Assembly: GCA_000431515.1 (NCBI GenBank) | Contig: HF991343.1 | Span: 1 to 27,038 of the forward strand | Source of the DNA: Clostridium sp. CAG:632 | GTDB lineage: Bacteria > Bacillota > Clostridia > Lachnospirales > Lachnospiraceae | DNA length: 27,038 nt | Direction of reading: 5' to 3' | In this document: positions 7,618 to 16,154 of the stretch, in pieces | Layout of the letters: each line of letters starts with the position of its first letter | Position numbering within the stretch: the stretch's first letter is position 1 | The notes under the pieces: model-generated | Databases searched by the model: none | What the model was told of the DNA's origin: nothing | What the model saw: only the letters and a program-made list of their open reading frames with translations | Program-made: the position numbers and the translations under genes

Positions 7618-8672
7618 CTGCGGTGCCTGCTGATAGCCTCCCTTGCCTGCTGATAGCCTCCCTGCTGTCCCATCTGAAATAAAGTCGCCGCATTTGCTCC
7701 TCCCATCTGCCCGGCCATGTTCATTCCCATGAATGCCATTGCCGGTCCGGCACTTTCATTCCGGGCTGCCGCCTGCATTGCCGCTGCCTGTGCACCTACC
7801 ATATGTGCCGCTGCCATGTTAGGATTCCGGAAGGTTGCATTTTTCTGAAGTTCTTTGATCATCTGCTCATCTTCATCACTTGCCTTCACCGATGATAAAC
7901 CAAAGGATACTATTTCAATACCTCTTAGTTCTCCCCACTTTCTGGAAAGCACCTCATTCAATGCCTCTGCCAATTCAACTGTATGCCCCGGCAGCGCTGA
8001 GTATCGAATGCCCATATCACTAATCTTTGCAAATGCCGGCTGAAGTGCGGTCAGCAGCTCTGTCTTCAACTGTCCATCGATTTCTGCGCGGTTATATGCC
8101 CCCGAAATATTTCCGCATACATTGGTATAAAACAAAATCGGATTCGTGATCCGGTAGCTGTATTCTCCAAAGCATCGGATACTGATATCCACATCCAGAC
8201 CAATGTTTGTATCCACTACCCGGAATGGAACCGGAGTCGGCGTGCCGTATTTATTCCCCAGCAATTCCTTTGTATTAAAATAATAAACTCTCTGATCCTT
8301 GGGTGCCTCTCCGCCAAAAGTAAACCGTTTTCCAATGTTTTTAAGAACTGCCGGAATATTATGACTGAGGTCTCCGCAAAATACAGAGGGTTCTGTAGAG
8401 CTGTCATATGTAAACTCTCCCGGTTCTGCACAAATATCTACAACTTTTCCCTGTTCAACAATGATCATACACTGACCGTCTGCCACTGCTATGGTTGAAC
8501 CATTTGTGATAATATTATCTTCTCCTTTTGTATTAGAAGAACGACTTCCAAGTTTTTTTTCTCCCTTTGTTACGAGTACATCCGCAGGGAGTGCTTCGCA
8601 ATAAAAAAACTCCTTCCACTGATCTGCCAGCACGCCTCCGGTTGCACCTGCAAGTGCTCTTATTAATCCCAT
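7488..8672 (-). CDS. SPFH-domain (YdjI/virion-core-like) protein, frameshifted near its C-terminus
   Basis: Membrane-associated SPFH/band-7-type protein (about 1-280) of the group annotated as virion-core-like and similar to Bacillus YdjI. An Ala/Met/Gly-rich linker (about 285-335) and Gln-rich repeats follow. The frame is correct up to A343; beyond that the sequence as given encodes 51 Arg-rich residues (REAISRHRRW...) with no family resemblance before a stop at 7488. The intact gene would span 7330-8672 and encode 440 residues ending in two zinc ribbons: 1343 bases minus the extra 20 gives exactly 441 codons. GAGGAGG sits upstream of the ATG. It is the first gene of the SPFH-DUF4428-DUF4190 operon. 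YdjI-like proteins are linked to membrane-stress responses; that role is inferred here. Confidence 0.85.
   Translation of the reverse strand: MGLIRALAGATGGVLADQWKEFFYCEALPADVLVTKGEKKLGSRSSNTKGEDNIITNGSTIAVADGQCMIIVEQGKVVDICAEPGEFTYDSSTEPSVFCGDLSHNIPAVLKNIGKRFTFGGEAPKDQRVYYFNTKELLGNKYGTPTPVPFRVVDTNIGLDVDISIRCFGEYSYRITNPILFYTNVCGNISGAYNRAEIDGQLKTELLTALQPAFAKISDMGIRYSALPGHTVELAEALNEVLSRKWGELRGIEIVSFGLSSVKASDEDEQMIKELQKNATFRNPNMAAAHMVGAQAAAMQAAARNESAGPAMAFMGMNMAGQMGGANAATLFQMGQQGGYQQAREAISRHRRWDSREVISRHRRWGNRHRRWDSRETISRHRKGLMAGSARAER
7528..7676 (-). repeat. In-gene tandem repeats encoding MGQQ(GGYQQ)APQ
   Basis: Imperfect tandem units of 36, 21, 36 and 36+20 bases starting at 7528, 7564, 7585 and 7621. 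All but the 20-base insertion keep the reading frame and encode 12- or 7-residue Gln-rich repeats. The array joins the SPFH part to the zinc ribbons and is a natural site for slippage. Confidence 0.9.
7624..7663 (-). repeat. Perfect 20-base tandem duplication causing a frameshift
   Basis: Bases 7624-7643 and 7644-7663 are identical (minus-strand unit AGGGAGGCTATCAGCAGGCA). Twenty is not a multiple of three, so the duplication shifts the SPFH frame. Deleting one copy restores the repeat pattern and the downstream zinc-ribbon frame. Confidence 0.95.
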
Positions 8673-8792
8673 ATTCCATACCTCCTCTTATTTTCTGCTC
8701 AAATCCCGCCTTACTGCAATTACTTTTCCCATAAAATCTGACATTTTGTCTTTTTCGCTAATATTCTATTTATATTCTACTTATTTCGCCGC

Positions 8793-8823
8793 AAAAAAAT
8801 AACTGCCTAAAATGGCAGTTATT
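8793..8823 (-). terminator. Rho-independent terminator of the two-component operon
   Basis: Ten-base-pair stem AATAACTGCC/GGCAGTTATT with a six-base loop, running into seven T residues on the minus strand. It lies directly after the response-regulator stop at 8831 and separates this operon from the SPFH operon. Confidence 0.92.
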
Positions 8824-8830
8824 CCCCGAA

Positions 8831-9454
8831 TTATAAGTCTTCTGCTACCAGCTTTCGCAGCAGCATCTCTGACACCAGCTGCATAGTATCTTCATACCCT
8901 GTCTTTTCCTTCATACTATCAATATGAAACCGAACTGTCCGAGGCGATATAAATAACCGGTCTGCAATTTCCTGTCTGGAATACCCTTCAGACAACAATC
9001 GTATAATTTCAAGCTCACGTTCCGAAAAATCCGGGCTGTATGCATCGCCAATCGGTACAACCGGTGCCCGCTCCGGATACACCCGTTCACCGCTTCTGAC
9101 CCTTTTCATTACATCTAACAGCTCTGCATCTCCATACTCCTTATACCAGAAGCCTTCGCATCCGGCTTCCATTGCTTTTTTCATAAAACTATATTCCGGC
9201 AATGATGTAATAATAATTATCTGAATTCCGGGATATTTTTTCTTTAATTGCTTTGCTGCCATCAGACCGCTTGCATTATCCGCTGTACACACATCCATCA
9301 ATATCATATCAACACTATGCTTTACGCAATACAATTCTGCATTTGCAGCGCTCTCGATTGAAGCAATTATCTCATATTCCGATTCTTCTGCGATCAATCC
9401 CTGGATATAATATCTGGACTGTCTTGAGTCATCTACCAACAAAATCCGAAACAT
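8831..9454 (-). CDS. NarL/LuxR-family response regulator
   Basis: 207-residue DNA-binding response regulator. The receiver domain (1-115) has the acidic pair D8/D9, the phosphorylatable D54 in ILMDV, T83 and K105. The C-terminal LuxR-type helix-turn-helix (about 143-196) reads FSERELEIIRLLSEGYSRQE...SPRTVRFHI. The ATG at 9454 is chosen because AGGAGG lies six bases upstream; a longer frame lacks such a site. It overlaps the end of the sensor-kinase gene by 26 bases, which implies translational coupling and that the kinase is its partner. Target promoters are not known; the neighbouring DUF4190/SPFH genes are candidates by position only. Confidence 0.92.
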   Translation of the reverse strand: MFRILLVDDSRQSRYYIQGLIAEESEYEIIASIESAANAELYCVKHSVDMILMDVCTADNASGLMAAKQLKKKYPGIQIIIITSLPEYSFMKKAMEAGCEGFWYKEYGDAELLDVMKRVRSGERVYPERAPVVPIGDAYSPDFSERELEIIRLLSEGYSRQEIADRLFISPRTVRFHIDSMKEKTGYEDTMQLVSEMLLRKLVAEDL

Positions 9455-10817
9455 CCTGTTCCTCCTTTCTCTTCCCTCCATCCTTTTCAGCAGAAATCTC
9501 TTCCTGATCGATATCTATATTAGACAGCCATACCACCAGCTTGAATTGAGGCTCCAAACGAATCTCCACCTCTCCGCCTGAAGCTTCTACACGCTGCCTG
9601 ATCCCAGTTAATCCACCACCCTCTTTTAATTCTGATGGGGTGCTTTTTCCATTATCTGTTATTTGGAGTATCCATTGTTTTTTCTCATTTATAATATCAA
9701 CATAAACTTCACTGGCACCCGCATGTCTGATCGCATTTATGATTGCTTCCCTCAATACCATCCGTAGTATTCCCGCCTGCTTACGGCTCATTTCCCCATC
9801 TTCTTTAAGTACAACCCTGCACCCCAGTTTTCTCGCAGATTCTATGATTTCATCCAGCATCTGCCGGTCGTTTGCATTCTGCCCTGTCAGCCATTGCAAC
9901 CGGTCATTCTCACCCAGGCAGCCGATTACCTCCTCCCATACTTCTGCACCGTTCAGGATTTCTTTTTTTGTAAGGCTCCTTTTCTGCAAAAGAAGTCTGG
10001 TGCTTAATGCCGCTTTACCCATATCATTATGTATACGGATTTTTGAATTCAGGACTGCCTCCTCATGCTTCATTTCTTCTATCATCTCTGACAATTCTTC
10101 TATCTGGTCCTTCCTCTTCAAAAGCTCCTGTTGCCCTGCCTCCAGCTGTCTATATAGCTGACAAAACTTTGTAATATCTAACAAATTCACCTGGTCATAG
10201 CTCTCATTCTGAAGTCGGATCTTCTCACCGGTCACTCCCCAGATCGAGCCATCCGCGAGCTCCAGTGTCGGACGATCCAGCTCCGTGAGTTCTATCCCCT
10301 GTATCTGTGACAGTTTTCCCTCCAATATCCGATATAGCTCTTGTTCTGATATCACCGTACTGCCTGTCAATTCATTCGATATCTGATACATCCTGCGGTT
10401 TGCTAATGCGACCTGGCCATTTTCCCGAAAAAATGCTAATGCAACCGGCAGATTGTCAATCCCTTCCCGTATAGATCTGACGCTGACCTGTAACTGTTCT
10501 CTGCGCCGTGAATGCCAGATCATATTAAAAATCCAAAGTGTAGAAACTATTACTATTGCCCATATAATCCAAACCGGCATTCCACCCACCGCCGGGTTCC
10601 CCAGTTCCTGTCGTTGAAGCATGACATTTTCTGCAAATAATAGAATCAATTCTGTCGTCCATACAGCGAGCCAGACCAGCAGTAAGACACTGCCGATCCC
10701 GGTATTCCGATTATAAATCTGCTGTATAAACAGAAACACTGCAACTGTATAAATTCCAAGCATACAAGATAACAGACCAACCCTATGTATCTCCGAAATC
10801 ATCTGAAATGTATCCAT
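9429..10817 (-). CDS. Membrane sensor histidine kinase (partner of the adjacent LuxR regulator)
   Basis: About 462 residues. Three membrane segments (roughly 15-35, 40-62, 80-102) precede a PAS-like region (about 115-220), a coiled coil (about 225-262) and a kinase core. The likely phosphoacceptor is H263 in IRIHNDMG. The ATP-binding domain keeps an N-box (REAIINAIRHAG, about 356-367) and a G-box (DNGKS, then GGGLTGIRQR). The ATG at 10817 has GGGGAGG eight bases upstream and is preferred over a GTG nine bases earlier, which overlaps the upstream stop as GTGA. Genes on both sides are coupled to it. The signal is unknown. Confidence 0.88.
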   Translation of the reverse strand: MDTFQMISEIHRVGLLSCMLGIYTVAVFLFIQQIYNRNTGIGSVLLLVWLAVWTTELILLFAENVMLQRQELGNPAVGGMPVWIIWAIVIVSTLWIFNMIWHSRRREQLQVSVRSIREGIDNLPVALAFFRENGQVALANRRMYQISNELTGSTVISEQELYRILEGKLSQIQGIELTELDRPTLELADGSIWGVTGEKIRLQNESYDQVNLLDITKFCQLYRQLEAGQQELLKRKDQIEELSEMIEEMKHEEAVLNSKIRIHNDMGKAALSTRLLLQKRSLTKKEILNGAEVWEEVIGCLGENDRLQWLTGQNANDRQMLDEIIESARKLGCRVVLKEDGEMSRKQAGILRMVLREAIINAIRHAGASEVYVDIINEKKQWILQITDNGKSTPSELKEGGGLTGIRQRVEASGGEVEIRLEPQFKLVVWLSNIDIDQEEISAEKDGGKRKEEQDVSDFVGR

Positions 10818-10822
10818 TCCCT

Positions 10823-12496
10823 TCACCTCCCCGGAAATCTGACAGAAAACAAATATTCTGCATCCTCCTCTTTTTTAAAGAAATATGCTACCCTGTGTTC
10901 CTGTAACGGTTGATTCAATACCGCCGGCATCCGTATATCCGTAATCTTCCCAAGACTGTAGATAAATATAGACAGCTTCATGATCCGGTGATTATCTTCA
11001 GCAAGTACAACGTATACCCGGGAGGCTGTAAACAAAATCTGTTCCATAACCTCTTCCAGTATGTCATATAGAAGAACTGCAGTTTTTTCATGCAGGCTCC
11101 CCTTTAACTGCATTAGTAAAGATGCCTTAACACCACAAATCTCCAGATTATTAAGGCTTTCTTCAAAGCAAAAATGCAATTCCTCGACCGGAATCCGCCC
11201 CATACTCTCTCGGATCATTAACAGATTGCAACGCCGCTTAATATATACACCTTCCATATGGATTCGGATCAGCTGCCTTCTCTGTGCCTCGATTTCATTG
11301 ATTTTCTTTAGCTTTTCGACCTCGAGCAGAATCCGTCCGCATTTTTCTCTGGTTTCCTCTGCCACCAGTTGATAGATTCCGTTCATCTTCTGTATCTGCA
11401 TACGTCTGGACTCTATTTCATATTCCCGCTGCATAAGCTCTGTCTGTTCACGCAGTACCTGCTCTGTCTGTTGCTTTTCTCGAATCAGTTCATTCAGCTG
11501 CGAAATATCCTCCTGCCAGACAATATATCCTCCCTGTACAGGTGCACTGTGTAATTCTGTATCTTCATCCGATAATATTACATGTCCCTGCCTGATATCC
11601 TCCAGATATCCGGATATATCCAGCGTCTGATGCCCGGAGCGATAACAGACTTTTCCCATCCAATCGACAATCTGCATTTTCAATCCTGAATGATAGAAAA
11701 ACTCTTCATAATTTGTATTCACCGGAACTGTTCCGATCGCAATACAGCTTTCCCAAATACATGCATGAAACAGTGCCAATGCGGCTGTCATTTCTATAAA
11801 TCCAAAAGTTTTCATATTTATCGCATACAATAAACAGTAAAAACCGGCCAGACCCAATACGGCAAAGGGAAGCAGCTTCTCCTTTCCGATATTCAAAATC
11901 AGGCTTTTTCTTAAAAGCAATACAATTGTACTGCTTTCCAATATTGCAATCCATATAGCAGCGCAAAGATATAAAACTCCTCTGCTATATTGTTCCGGAT
12001 TTTCCGCCACAATCCGAAACGCTAAATGATGAAACTCATTTGTCAGAATTCCCAGAATCAAAACGACCGCCGGTATCCAAAGCAGTTTCCAACGGGCAGG
12101 AATATTATAATCCTCCCGCTTTCCCATACATAATGCCGCATAGAAGCTCAACAACGGAATTAAAATCATTGGGATATAATATCCGTACCATGCATATCGG
12201 CTGACAACTCCATCCCATAACAACCGATGCCTGATAGACCGAAGCAAAATCCAAAAACAGATCAGAACTGCAGTTCCGATCAAATGTCTACGCAAATTTT
12301 TCTGCATGATCCTGTGATGCAGACTCAAAAGCCAGACAACCGCCATACTGATATATATAATATAAACCAACAAGAACAGCACTACATTCCAATATAAATT
12401 CTCCGGTCGAATTATACGAATTAATGACGCAATCACCAGAATTATCATTGCAAATAGCATTTGCACTATCTGTTTCTGAAACTGATTCAGGTGCAT
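10823..12496 (-). CDS. 7TM-type sensor protein with degenerate kinase region
   Basis: 557 residues. The N-terminal half holds seven to eight hydrophobic helices (about 9-29, 36-58, 71-86, 103-123, 136-151, 172-196, 208-228, 233-255), like the histidine kinase N-terminal 7TM module. A PAS-like stretch follows (about 258-330), then a coiled coil (about 335-395). The C-terminal part has the size of a kinase core, but I find no N-box, no DxG box and no Gly-rich lid. The spot aligning with the partner's IHNDMG reads IRIHMEG. It is therefore probably a non-catalytic sensor that works through the kinase encoded just downstream. AAGGGGGG lies six bases before the ATG. It is first in the operon, behind the promoter at 12526-12555. 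Confidence 0.8.
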   Translation of the reverse strand: MHLNQFQKQIVQMLFAMIILVIASLIRIIRPENLYWNVVLFLLVYIIYISMAVVWLLSLHHRIMQKNLRRHLIGTAVLICFWILLRSIRHRLLWDGVVSRYAWYGYYIPMILIPLLSFYAALCMGKREDYNIPARWKLLWIPAVVLILGILTNEFHHLAFRIVAENPEQYSRGVLYLCAAIWIAILESSTIVLLLRKSLILNIGKEKLLPFAVLGLAGFYCLLYAINMKTFGFIEMTAALALFHACIWESCIAIGTVPVNTNYEEFFYHSGLKMQIVDWMGKVCYRSGHQTLDISGYLEDIRQGHVILSDEDTELHSAPVQGGYIVWQEDISQLNELIREKQQTEQVLREQTELMQREYEIESRRMQIQKMNGIYQLVAEETREKCGRILLEVEKLKKINEIEAQRRQLIRIHMEGVYIKRRCNLLMIRESMGRIPVEELHFCFEESLNNLEICGVKASLLMQLKGSLHEKTAVLLYDILEEVMEQILFTASRVYVVLAEDNHRIMKLSIFIYSLGKITDIRMPAVLNQPLQEHRVAYFFKKEEDAEYLFSVRFPGR

Positions 12497-12525
12497 TCCG
12501 TTCCCCCCTTATCAATATTTGTTCT

Positions 12526-12555
12526 ATTCTAACATAAGCTACCGGACAGAATCAA
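12526..12555 (-). promoter_or_regulatory. Putative promoter of the two-component operon
   Basis: TTGATT (12550-12555) and TAGAAT (12526-12531) are spaced by 18 bases on the minus strand, about 30 bases before the ATG of the 7TM gene. Confidence 0.5.
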
Positions 12556-12599
12556 ATATAATCTGATACATACTATTTACAGACAAGGTATATAACTGC

Positions 12600-12630
12600 A
12601 AAGAGCGGCAGATTAAATCTGCCGCTCTTT
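12600..12630 (-). terminator. Perfect 15-base inverted repeat after the second DUF4190 gene
   Basis: Arms AAAGAGCGGCAGATT and its exact complement flank a single central base. The stem is very strong, but only three Ts follow on the minus strand, so termination is likely rather than certain. It could work in both directions. On its gene-proximal side lie three near-copies of a ten-base unit (CTCTTTAGCG type, 12626-12655). Confidence 0.65.
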
Positions 12631-12666
12631 AGCGTTCTTTAGCGCTCTTTATACAAGCACTATATC

Positions 12667-12972
12667 TTAGTAATAAGAAGAATTAAATGCATCAGAAAGT
12701 GCAACGCCTGTTGTTACACCAACGATAATCCATACGATCAATGCAATGATGCTAAGAACCAGACCAATGATACCAAGAATCTTACCAACCTTAGCCTGCT
12801 GTGGAAGCTCCGGGTACTCATTACCTAACTGGCCACATAATACAAGGTCAATGATTGCACAAATCAAACCGAGACCACCACAAGATGTTACGATAGAAGC
12901 AATACCTAAGATCAAAGCGGCAACTGCTTTTCCAGGTGTCTGATTTCCTGTGTTATTTACGTTATTATCCAT
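12667..12972 (-). CDS. DUF4190-type small membrane protein (paralogue 2)
   Basis: 101 residues. A polar Asn-rich N-terminus (1-13) is followed by two long hydrophobic segments (about 15-48 and 63-95) with the conserved loop EYPELPQQAKVGK. It is close in sequence to the protein at 6247-6516 and differs mainly in the N-terminal extension and the C-terminal end. AGGAGG lies six bases before the ATG. It has its own promoter and a strong hairpin behind it, so it appears to be a single-gene unit. The function of the family is unknown. Confidence 0.8.
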   Translation of the reverse strand: MDNNVNNTGNQTPGKAVAALILGIASIVTSCGGLGLICAIIDLVLCGQLGNEYPELPQQAKVGKILGIIGLVLSIIALIVWIIVGVTTGVALSDAFNSSYY

Positions 12973-13047
12973 TTTTCTCCTCCTTCATGTTCCTCTATGT
13001 CCTTCTTCATCCTATTTTCTGACATAGAATTATTAAAACCAGAATGT

Positions 13048-13077
13048 ATTATACTACAATTTATACCGGTTATGCAA
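13048..13077 (-). promoter_or_regulatory. Promoter of the second DUF4190 gene
   Basis: TTGCAT (13072-13077) and a perfect TATAAT (13048-13053) are spaced by 18 bases on the minus strand. This gives a leader of about 70 bases before the ATG at 12972. Confidence 0.65.
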
Positions 13078-13133
13078 GCCTTATGATCGCTTTGTCACAC
13101 ATGATGCCTTCCTCGTCACCAGCACCTGCACGC

Positions 13134-13168
13134 AAAAAGCCGGAATCCTTTCTGAGATCCCGGCCTTT
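13134..13168 (-). terminator. Terminator of the 52-residue peptide gene
   Basis: Hairpin with arms built on GCCGG/CCGGC plus ATC/GAT and G-T pairs, followed on the minus strand by TTTTT. It lies about 20 bases after the stop at 13187. Confidence 0.75.
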
Positions 13169-13186
13169 ATTCTTCTGTTGTAATTC

Positions 13187-13345
13187 CTACTCGTAATCCT
13201 TGGATGCTTTGCTGCTGTTTGTAGCTTTATTACTGCTCTTGGCAGAATCAGAAGCCTTATTGCTTGCCTTATTCTTAGAGCTGTTCTTTGCATTACTTGC
13301 AGAATCGGTGCAGTTTGTCTCGTTTGAGTAGTTGTTCTCAGACAT
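13187..13345 (-). CDS. 52-residue Asn/Ser/Lys-rich peptide
   Basis: A short gene with clear signals. AAAGGAGGA stands eight bases before the ATG at 13345 (an in-frame ATG six bases earlier is too close to it), and a terminator follows the stop. The product begins MSENNYSNETNC. It continues with degenerate NKAS/AKSS/SSKA repeats and ends KASKDYE. It is hydrophilic, basic and low in complexity, with one Cys and no membrane segment. I do not recognise the family. The composition recalls small spore or nucleic-acid-binding proteins, but this is only a resemblance. It lies between valS and the DUF4190 gene as a separate unit. Confidence 0.72.
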   Translation of the reverse strand: MSENNYSNETNCTDSASNAKNSSKNKASNKASDSAKSSNKATNSSKASKDYE

Positions 13346-13459
13346 CTTCATGTCCTCCTTTAATGTAATAAATACTTGTTACATCTACATTGTTGACAAA
13401 CTGTACATTTTTTATACGGCCTTTTTATTTTATTCTGCCGGTTATTTTCTATGTCTATG

Positions 13460-16102
13460 CTATTTTAACTGTCCTAAACGTTCTTCTACCTGAGCTAACA
13501 TCTGCGTGTACTTCTCCAGCTTGCCCTTCTCTTCTTCAATCTTGGCTGCCGGTGCCTTCTCCACAAACTTCGGATTATTCAGCATGCCCTGTGCACGCTT
13601 GATCTCACCCTGGAGTCTTCCCTGCTCCTTTGTCAGTCGCTCGATTTCTTTCTCGATGTCAACCAGCTCTGCAAATGGCATATAAAGTGCTGCGTCATGG
13701 ATCAGAACGGATACTGCATCCTCTGCAATTCCGGTCTTGTCTGCCTGAACATGTACCTCACTGGCATATCCGAGTGTTGCAAAGAATACCTTACTGTTCT
13801 CGAAAATATCCCGTACACTCTCCTTCTCTGATACAACATAAACGGTTGCCTTCTTGCTTGGAGCTACATTCATCTCAGTCCGGATATTCCGGATACCGCG
13901 AACAGCTGCCTTGATCGTGTCAACGGCGGCCTCATCCTCAGCAAAGTTCCATTCTTCTCTGAACTCCGGCCACTTAGAAATCATAATGGATTCTTCCTCA
14001 TCCTGCAGGTTGCAGAAAATCTCCTCTGTAATAAATGGCATATACGGATGCAGAAGCTTTAAGGACTGGATCAGAACTGTCTTTAACGTCCAGATAGCTG
14101 CTGCCTTGGTCTCGTCTTCATCATTCCACAGACGCGGTTTTACCATCTCGATATACCAGTCACAGAACTCTTCCCAGATAAAGCTATGGACCTTATCTGC
14201 AGCAATACCCATCTCAAACTTCTCCAGATTCTCGGTTGCTTCCTTTGCTAATGTATTTACCTTGGACAAGATCCAGCGGTCTGCCTGTGTAAGCTTGCTT
14301 AAATCAACCTCTGCGGTATCTGCCTTCTCCATATTCATCATAATGAATCGGGATGCATTCCAGATCTTATTTGCAAAGTTTCGGCTTGCTTCTACACGCT
14401 CCCAGTAGAAACGCATATCATTACCCGGTGCATTACCGGTGATCAGTGTCAGACGCAGTGCATCTGCACCGTATTTATCAATAACCTCTAACGGATCAAT
14501 ACCGTTTCCGAGTGATTTACTCATCTTGCGTCCCTGATCATCCCGTACTAGGCCATGGAATAAAACATGGTCAAACGGCAGTTTTCCGGTCTGTTCAATG
14601 CCGGAAAATACCATACGGATAACCCAGAAGAAGATGATATCATATCCAGTAACCAGTACATTGGTCGGATAGAAATAATCCAGATCCTCTGTCTTCTCCG
14701 GCCAGCCAAGAGTGGAGAATGGCCACAGGGCTGATGAGAACCAGGTATCCAGTGTATCCTCATCCTGTTTTAAGTTCTTGCTCTGACACTTTGGACAGGT
14801 ACAAGGTGTCTGTCTGGCTACGATCGTCTCTCCGCAATCCTGACAGTACCATGCCGGGATCCGGTGTCCCCACCACAGCTGTCTGGAAATACACCAGTCA
14901 CGGATATTGTCCAGCCAGTTATAATATGTCTTATCCATACGTTCCGGAACAAGCTTTAACTCACCATCCACAACTGCCTGCTTTGCCGGCTTCGCCATCT
15001 CTTCCATCTTAACAAACCACTGCGGTTTTACCAATGGCTCCACGGTTGTCTTACATCTGTCATGCGTACCTACCATATGTGTATGCGGCACTACCTTTAC
15101 AAGCAGTCCCAATGCATCCAGATCCGCAACCATTGCCTTTCTGGCCTCATAGCGATCCATGCCGGCATACTTGCCGCCCAGTTCATTAATGGTTGCATCA
15201 TCATTCATGATATTAATCTCTTCCAGATTATGACGCTTGCCAACCTCAAAGTCGTTCGGGTCATGTGCCGGTGTAATCTTCACACAGCCGGTTCCGAACT
15301 CTTTATCCACATATGCATCTGCAATAACCGGGATCTCACGGTCCGTCAGTGGCAGTTTCAGTGTCTTGCCAATGATATCCTGATAACGTTCATCCTCCGG
15401 ATTAACCGCTACTGCGGTATCACCCAGCAATGTCTCCGGACGTGTGGTAGCGATCTCAACAAATCTGCCTTCCTCACCGACTACCGGATACTTAATATGC
15501 CAGAAATGACCCTCCTGCTCCTCATGAATTACCTCTGCATCCGAAATGGTTGTCTGACATACCGGACACCAGTTTACGATCCGGGAACCCTTATAAATAT
15601 AACCCTTCTCATACAGATTACAGAATACTTCCGTAACTGCCTTATTATTTCCCTCATCCATGGTGAACCGTTCACGATCCCAGTCTGCGGAAGAACCCAT
15701 CTTCTTTAACTGATTTACAATCCGTCCACCATACTCTTTTCTCCAGTCCCATACACGATCCAGGAACTTCTCACGGCCCAGATCATGCTTGTCAATGCCT
15801 TCCTTTTTCAGAGCCTCAATAACCTTAACCTCTGTTGCGATCGCGGCATGATCTGTACCCGGCTGCCATAATGCATTATATCCCTGCATACGTTTAAACC
15901 GAATCAGGATATCCTGCATAGTATTATCCAATGCATGTCCCATATGAAGCTGTCCCGTGATATTCGGTGGCGGCATCACGATAGTAAAAGGTTTCTTACT
16001 CCGATCCACTTCCGCATGAAAATACTTCTTTTCCAGCCATTTACTGTAAATGCGTCCCTCAATCTCCTGCGGATTATAGGTCTTTTCCAATTCCTTGTGC
16101 AT
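13460..16102 (-). CDS. valS: Valyl-tRNA synthetase
   Basis: Class Ia synthetase charging tRNA-Val. The 880 residues match the family. Visible are the HIGH-type signature PPPNITGQLHMGH (44-56), the editing (CP1) domain with TTRPETLLGD (219-228), a zinc-type Cys cluster (CQDCG...CTCPKC, about 420-439), KMSKS (526-530), the anticodon-binding helices (about 620-780) and a C-terminal coiled-coil arm (about 815-880). AGGAGG lies six bases before the ATG. The leader is only 106 bases from the upstream gene and shows no T-box consensus. No clear terminator is seen after the stop. Confidence 0.98.
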   Translation of the reverse strand: MHKELEKTYNPQEIEGRIYSKWLEKKYFHAEVDRSKKPFTIVMPPPNITGQLHMGHALDNTMQDILIRFKRMQGYNALWQPGTDHAAIATEVKVIEALKKEGIDKHDLGREKFLDRVWDWRKEYGGRIVNQLKKMGSSADWDRERFTMDEGNNKAVTEVFCNLYEKGYIYKGSRIVNWCPVCQTTISDAEVIHEEQEGHFWHIKYPVVGEEGRFVEIATTRPETLLGDTAVAVNPEDERYQDIIGKTLKLPLTDREIPVIADAYVDKEFGTGCVKITPAHDPNDFEVGKRHNLEEINIMNDDATINELGGKYAGMDRYEARKAMVADLDALGLLVKVVPHTHMVGTHDRCKTTVEPLVKPQWFVKMEEMAKPAKQAVVDGELKLVPERMDKTYYNWLDNIRDWCISRQLWWGHRIPAWYCQDCGETIVARQTPCTCPKCQSKNLKQDEDTLDTWFSSALWPFSTLGWPEKTEDLDYFYPTNVLVTGYDIIFFWVIRMVFSGIEQTGKLPFDHVLFHGLVRDDQGRKMSKSLGNGIDPLEVIDKYGADALRLTLITGNAPGNDMRFYWERVEASRNFANKIWNASRFIMMNMEKADTAEVDLSKLTQADRWILSKVNTLAKEATENLEKFEMGIAADKVHSFIWEEFCDWYIEMVKPRLWNDEDETKAAAIWTLKTVLIQSLKLLHPYMPFITEEIFCNLQDEEESIMISKWPEFREEWNFAEDEAAVDTIKAAVRGIRNIRTEMNVAPSKKATVYVVSEKESVRDIFENSKVFFATLGYASEVHVQADKTGIAEDAVSVLIHDAALYMPFAELVDIEKEIERLTKEQGRLQGEIKRAQGMLNNPKFVEKAPAAKIEEEKGKLEKYTQMLAQVEERLGQLK

Positions 16103-16133
16103 AATTCTCCTCCTGATTTATAAACCTCTTTTA

Positions 16134-16154
16134 ACCTGTAGCTCTTATACAGGT
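16134..16154 (-). other. Small hairpin in the valS leader
   Basis: Seven-base-pair stem ACCTGTA/TACAGGT with a seven-base loop, about 30 bases before the valS ATG. It is not followed by Ts. A role in translation is possible but unsupported. Confidence 0.3.

Noticed and set aside
8673..13000. Shared ATGTCAGA octamer upstream of the SPFH gene and of the second DUF4190 gene
   Set aside because: Too short, with different flanks and no symmetry; expected by chance in two leaders of this length with fair probability.
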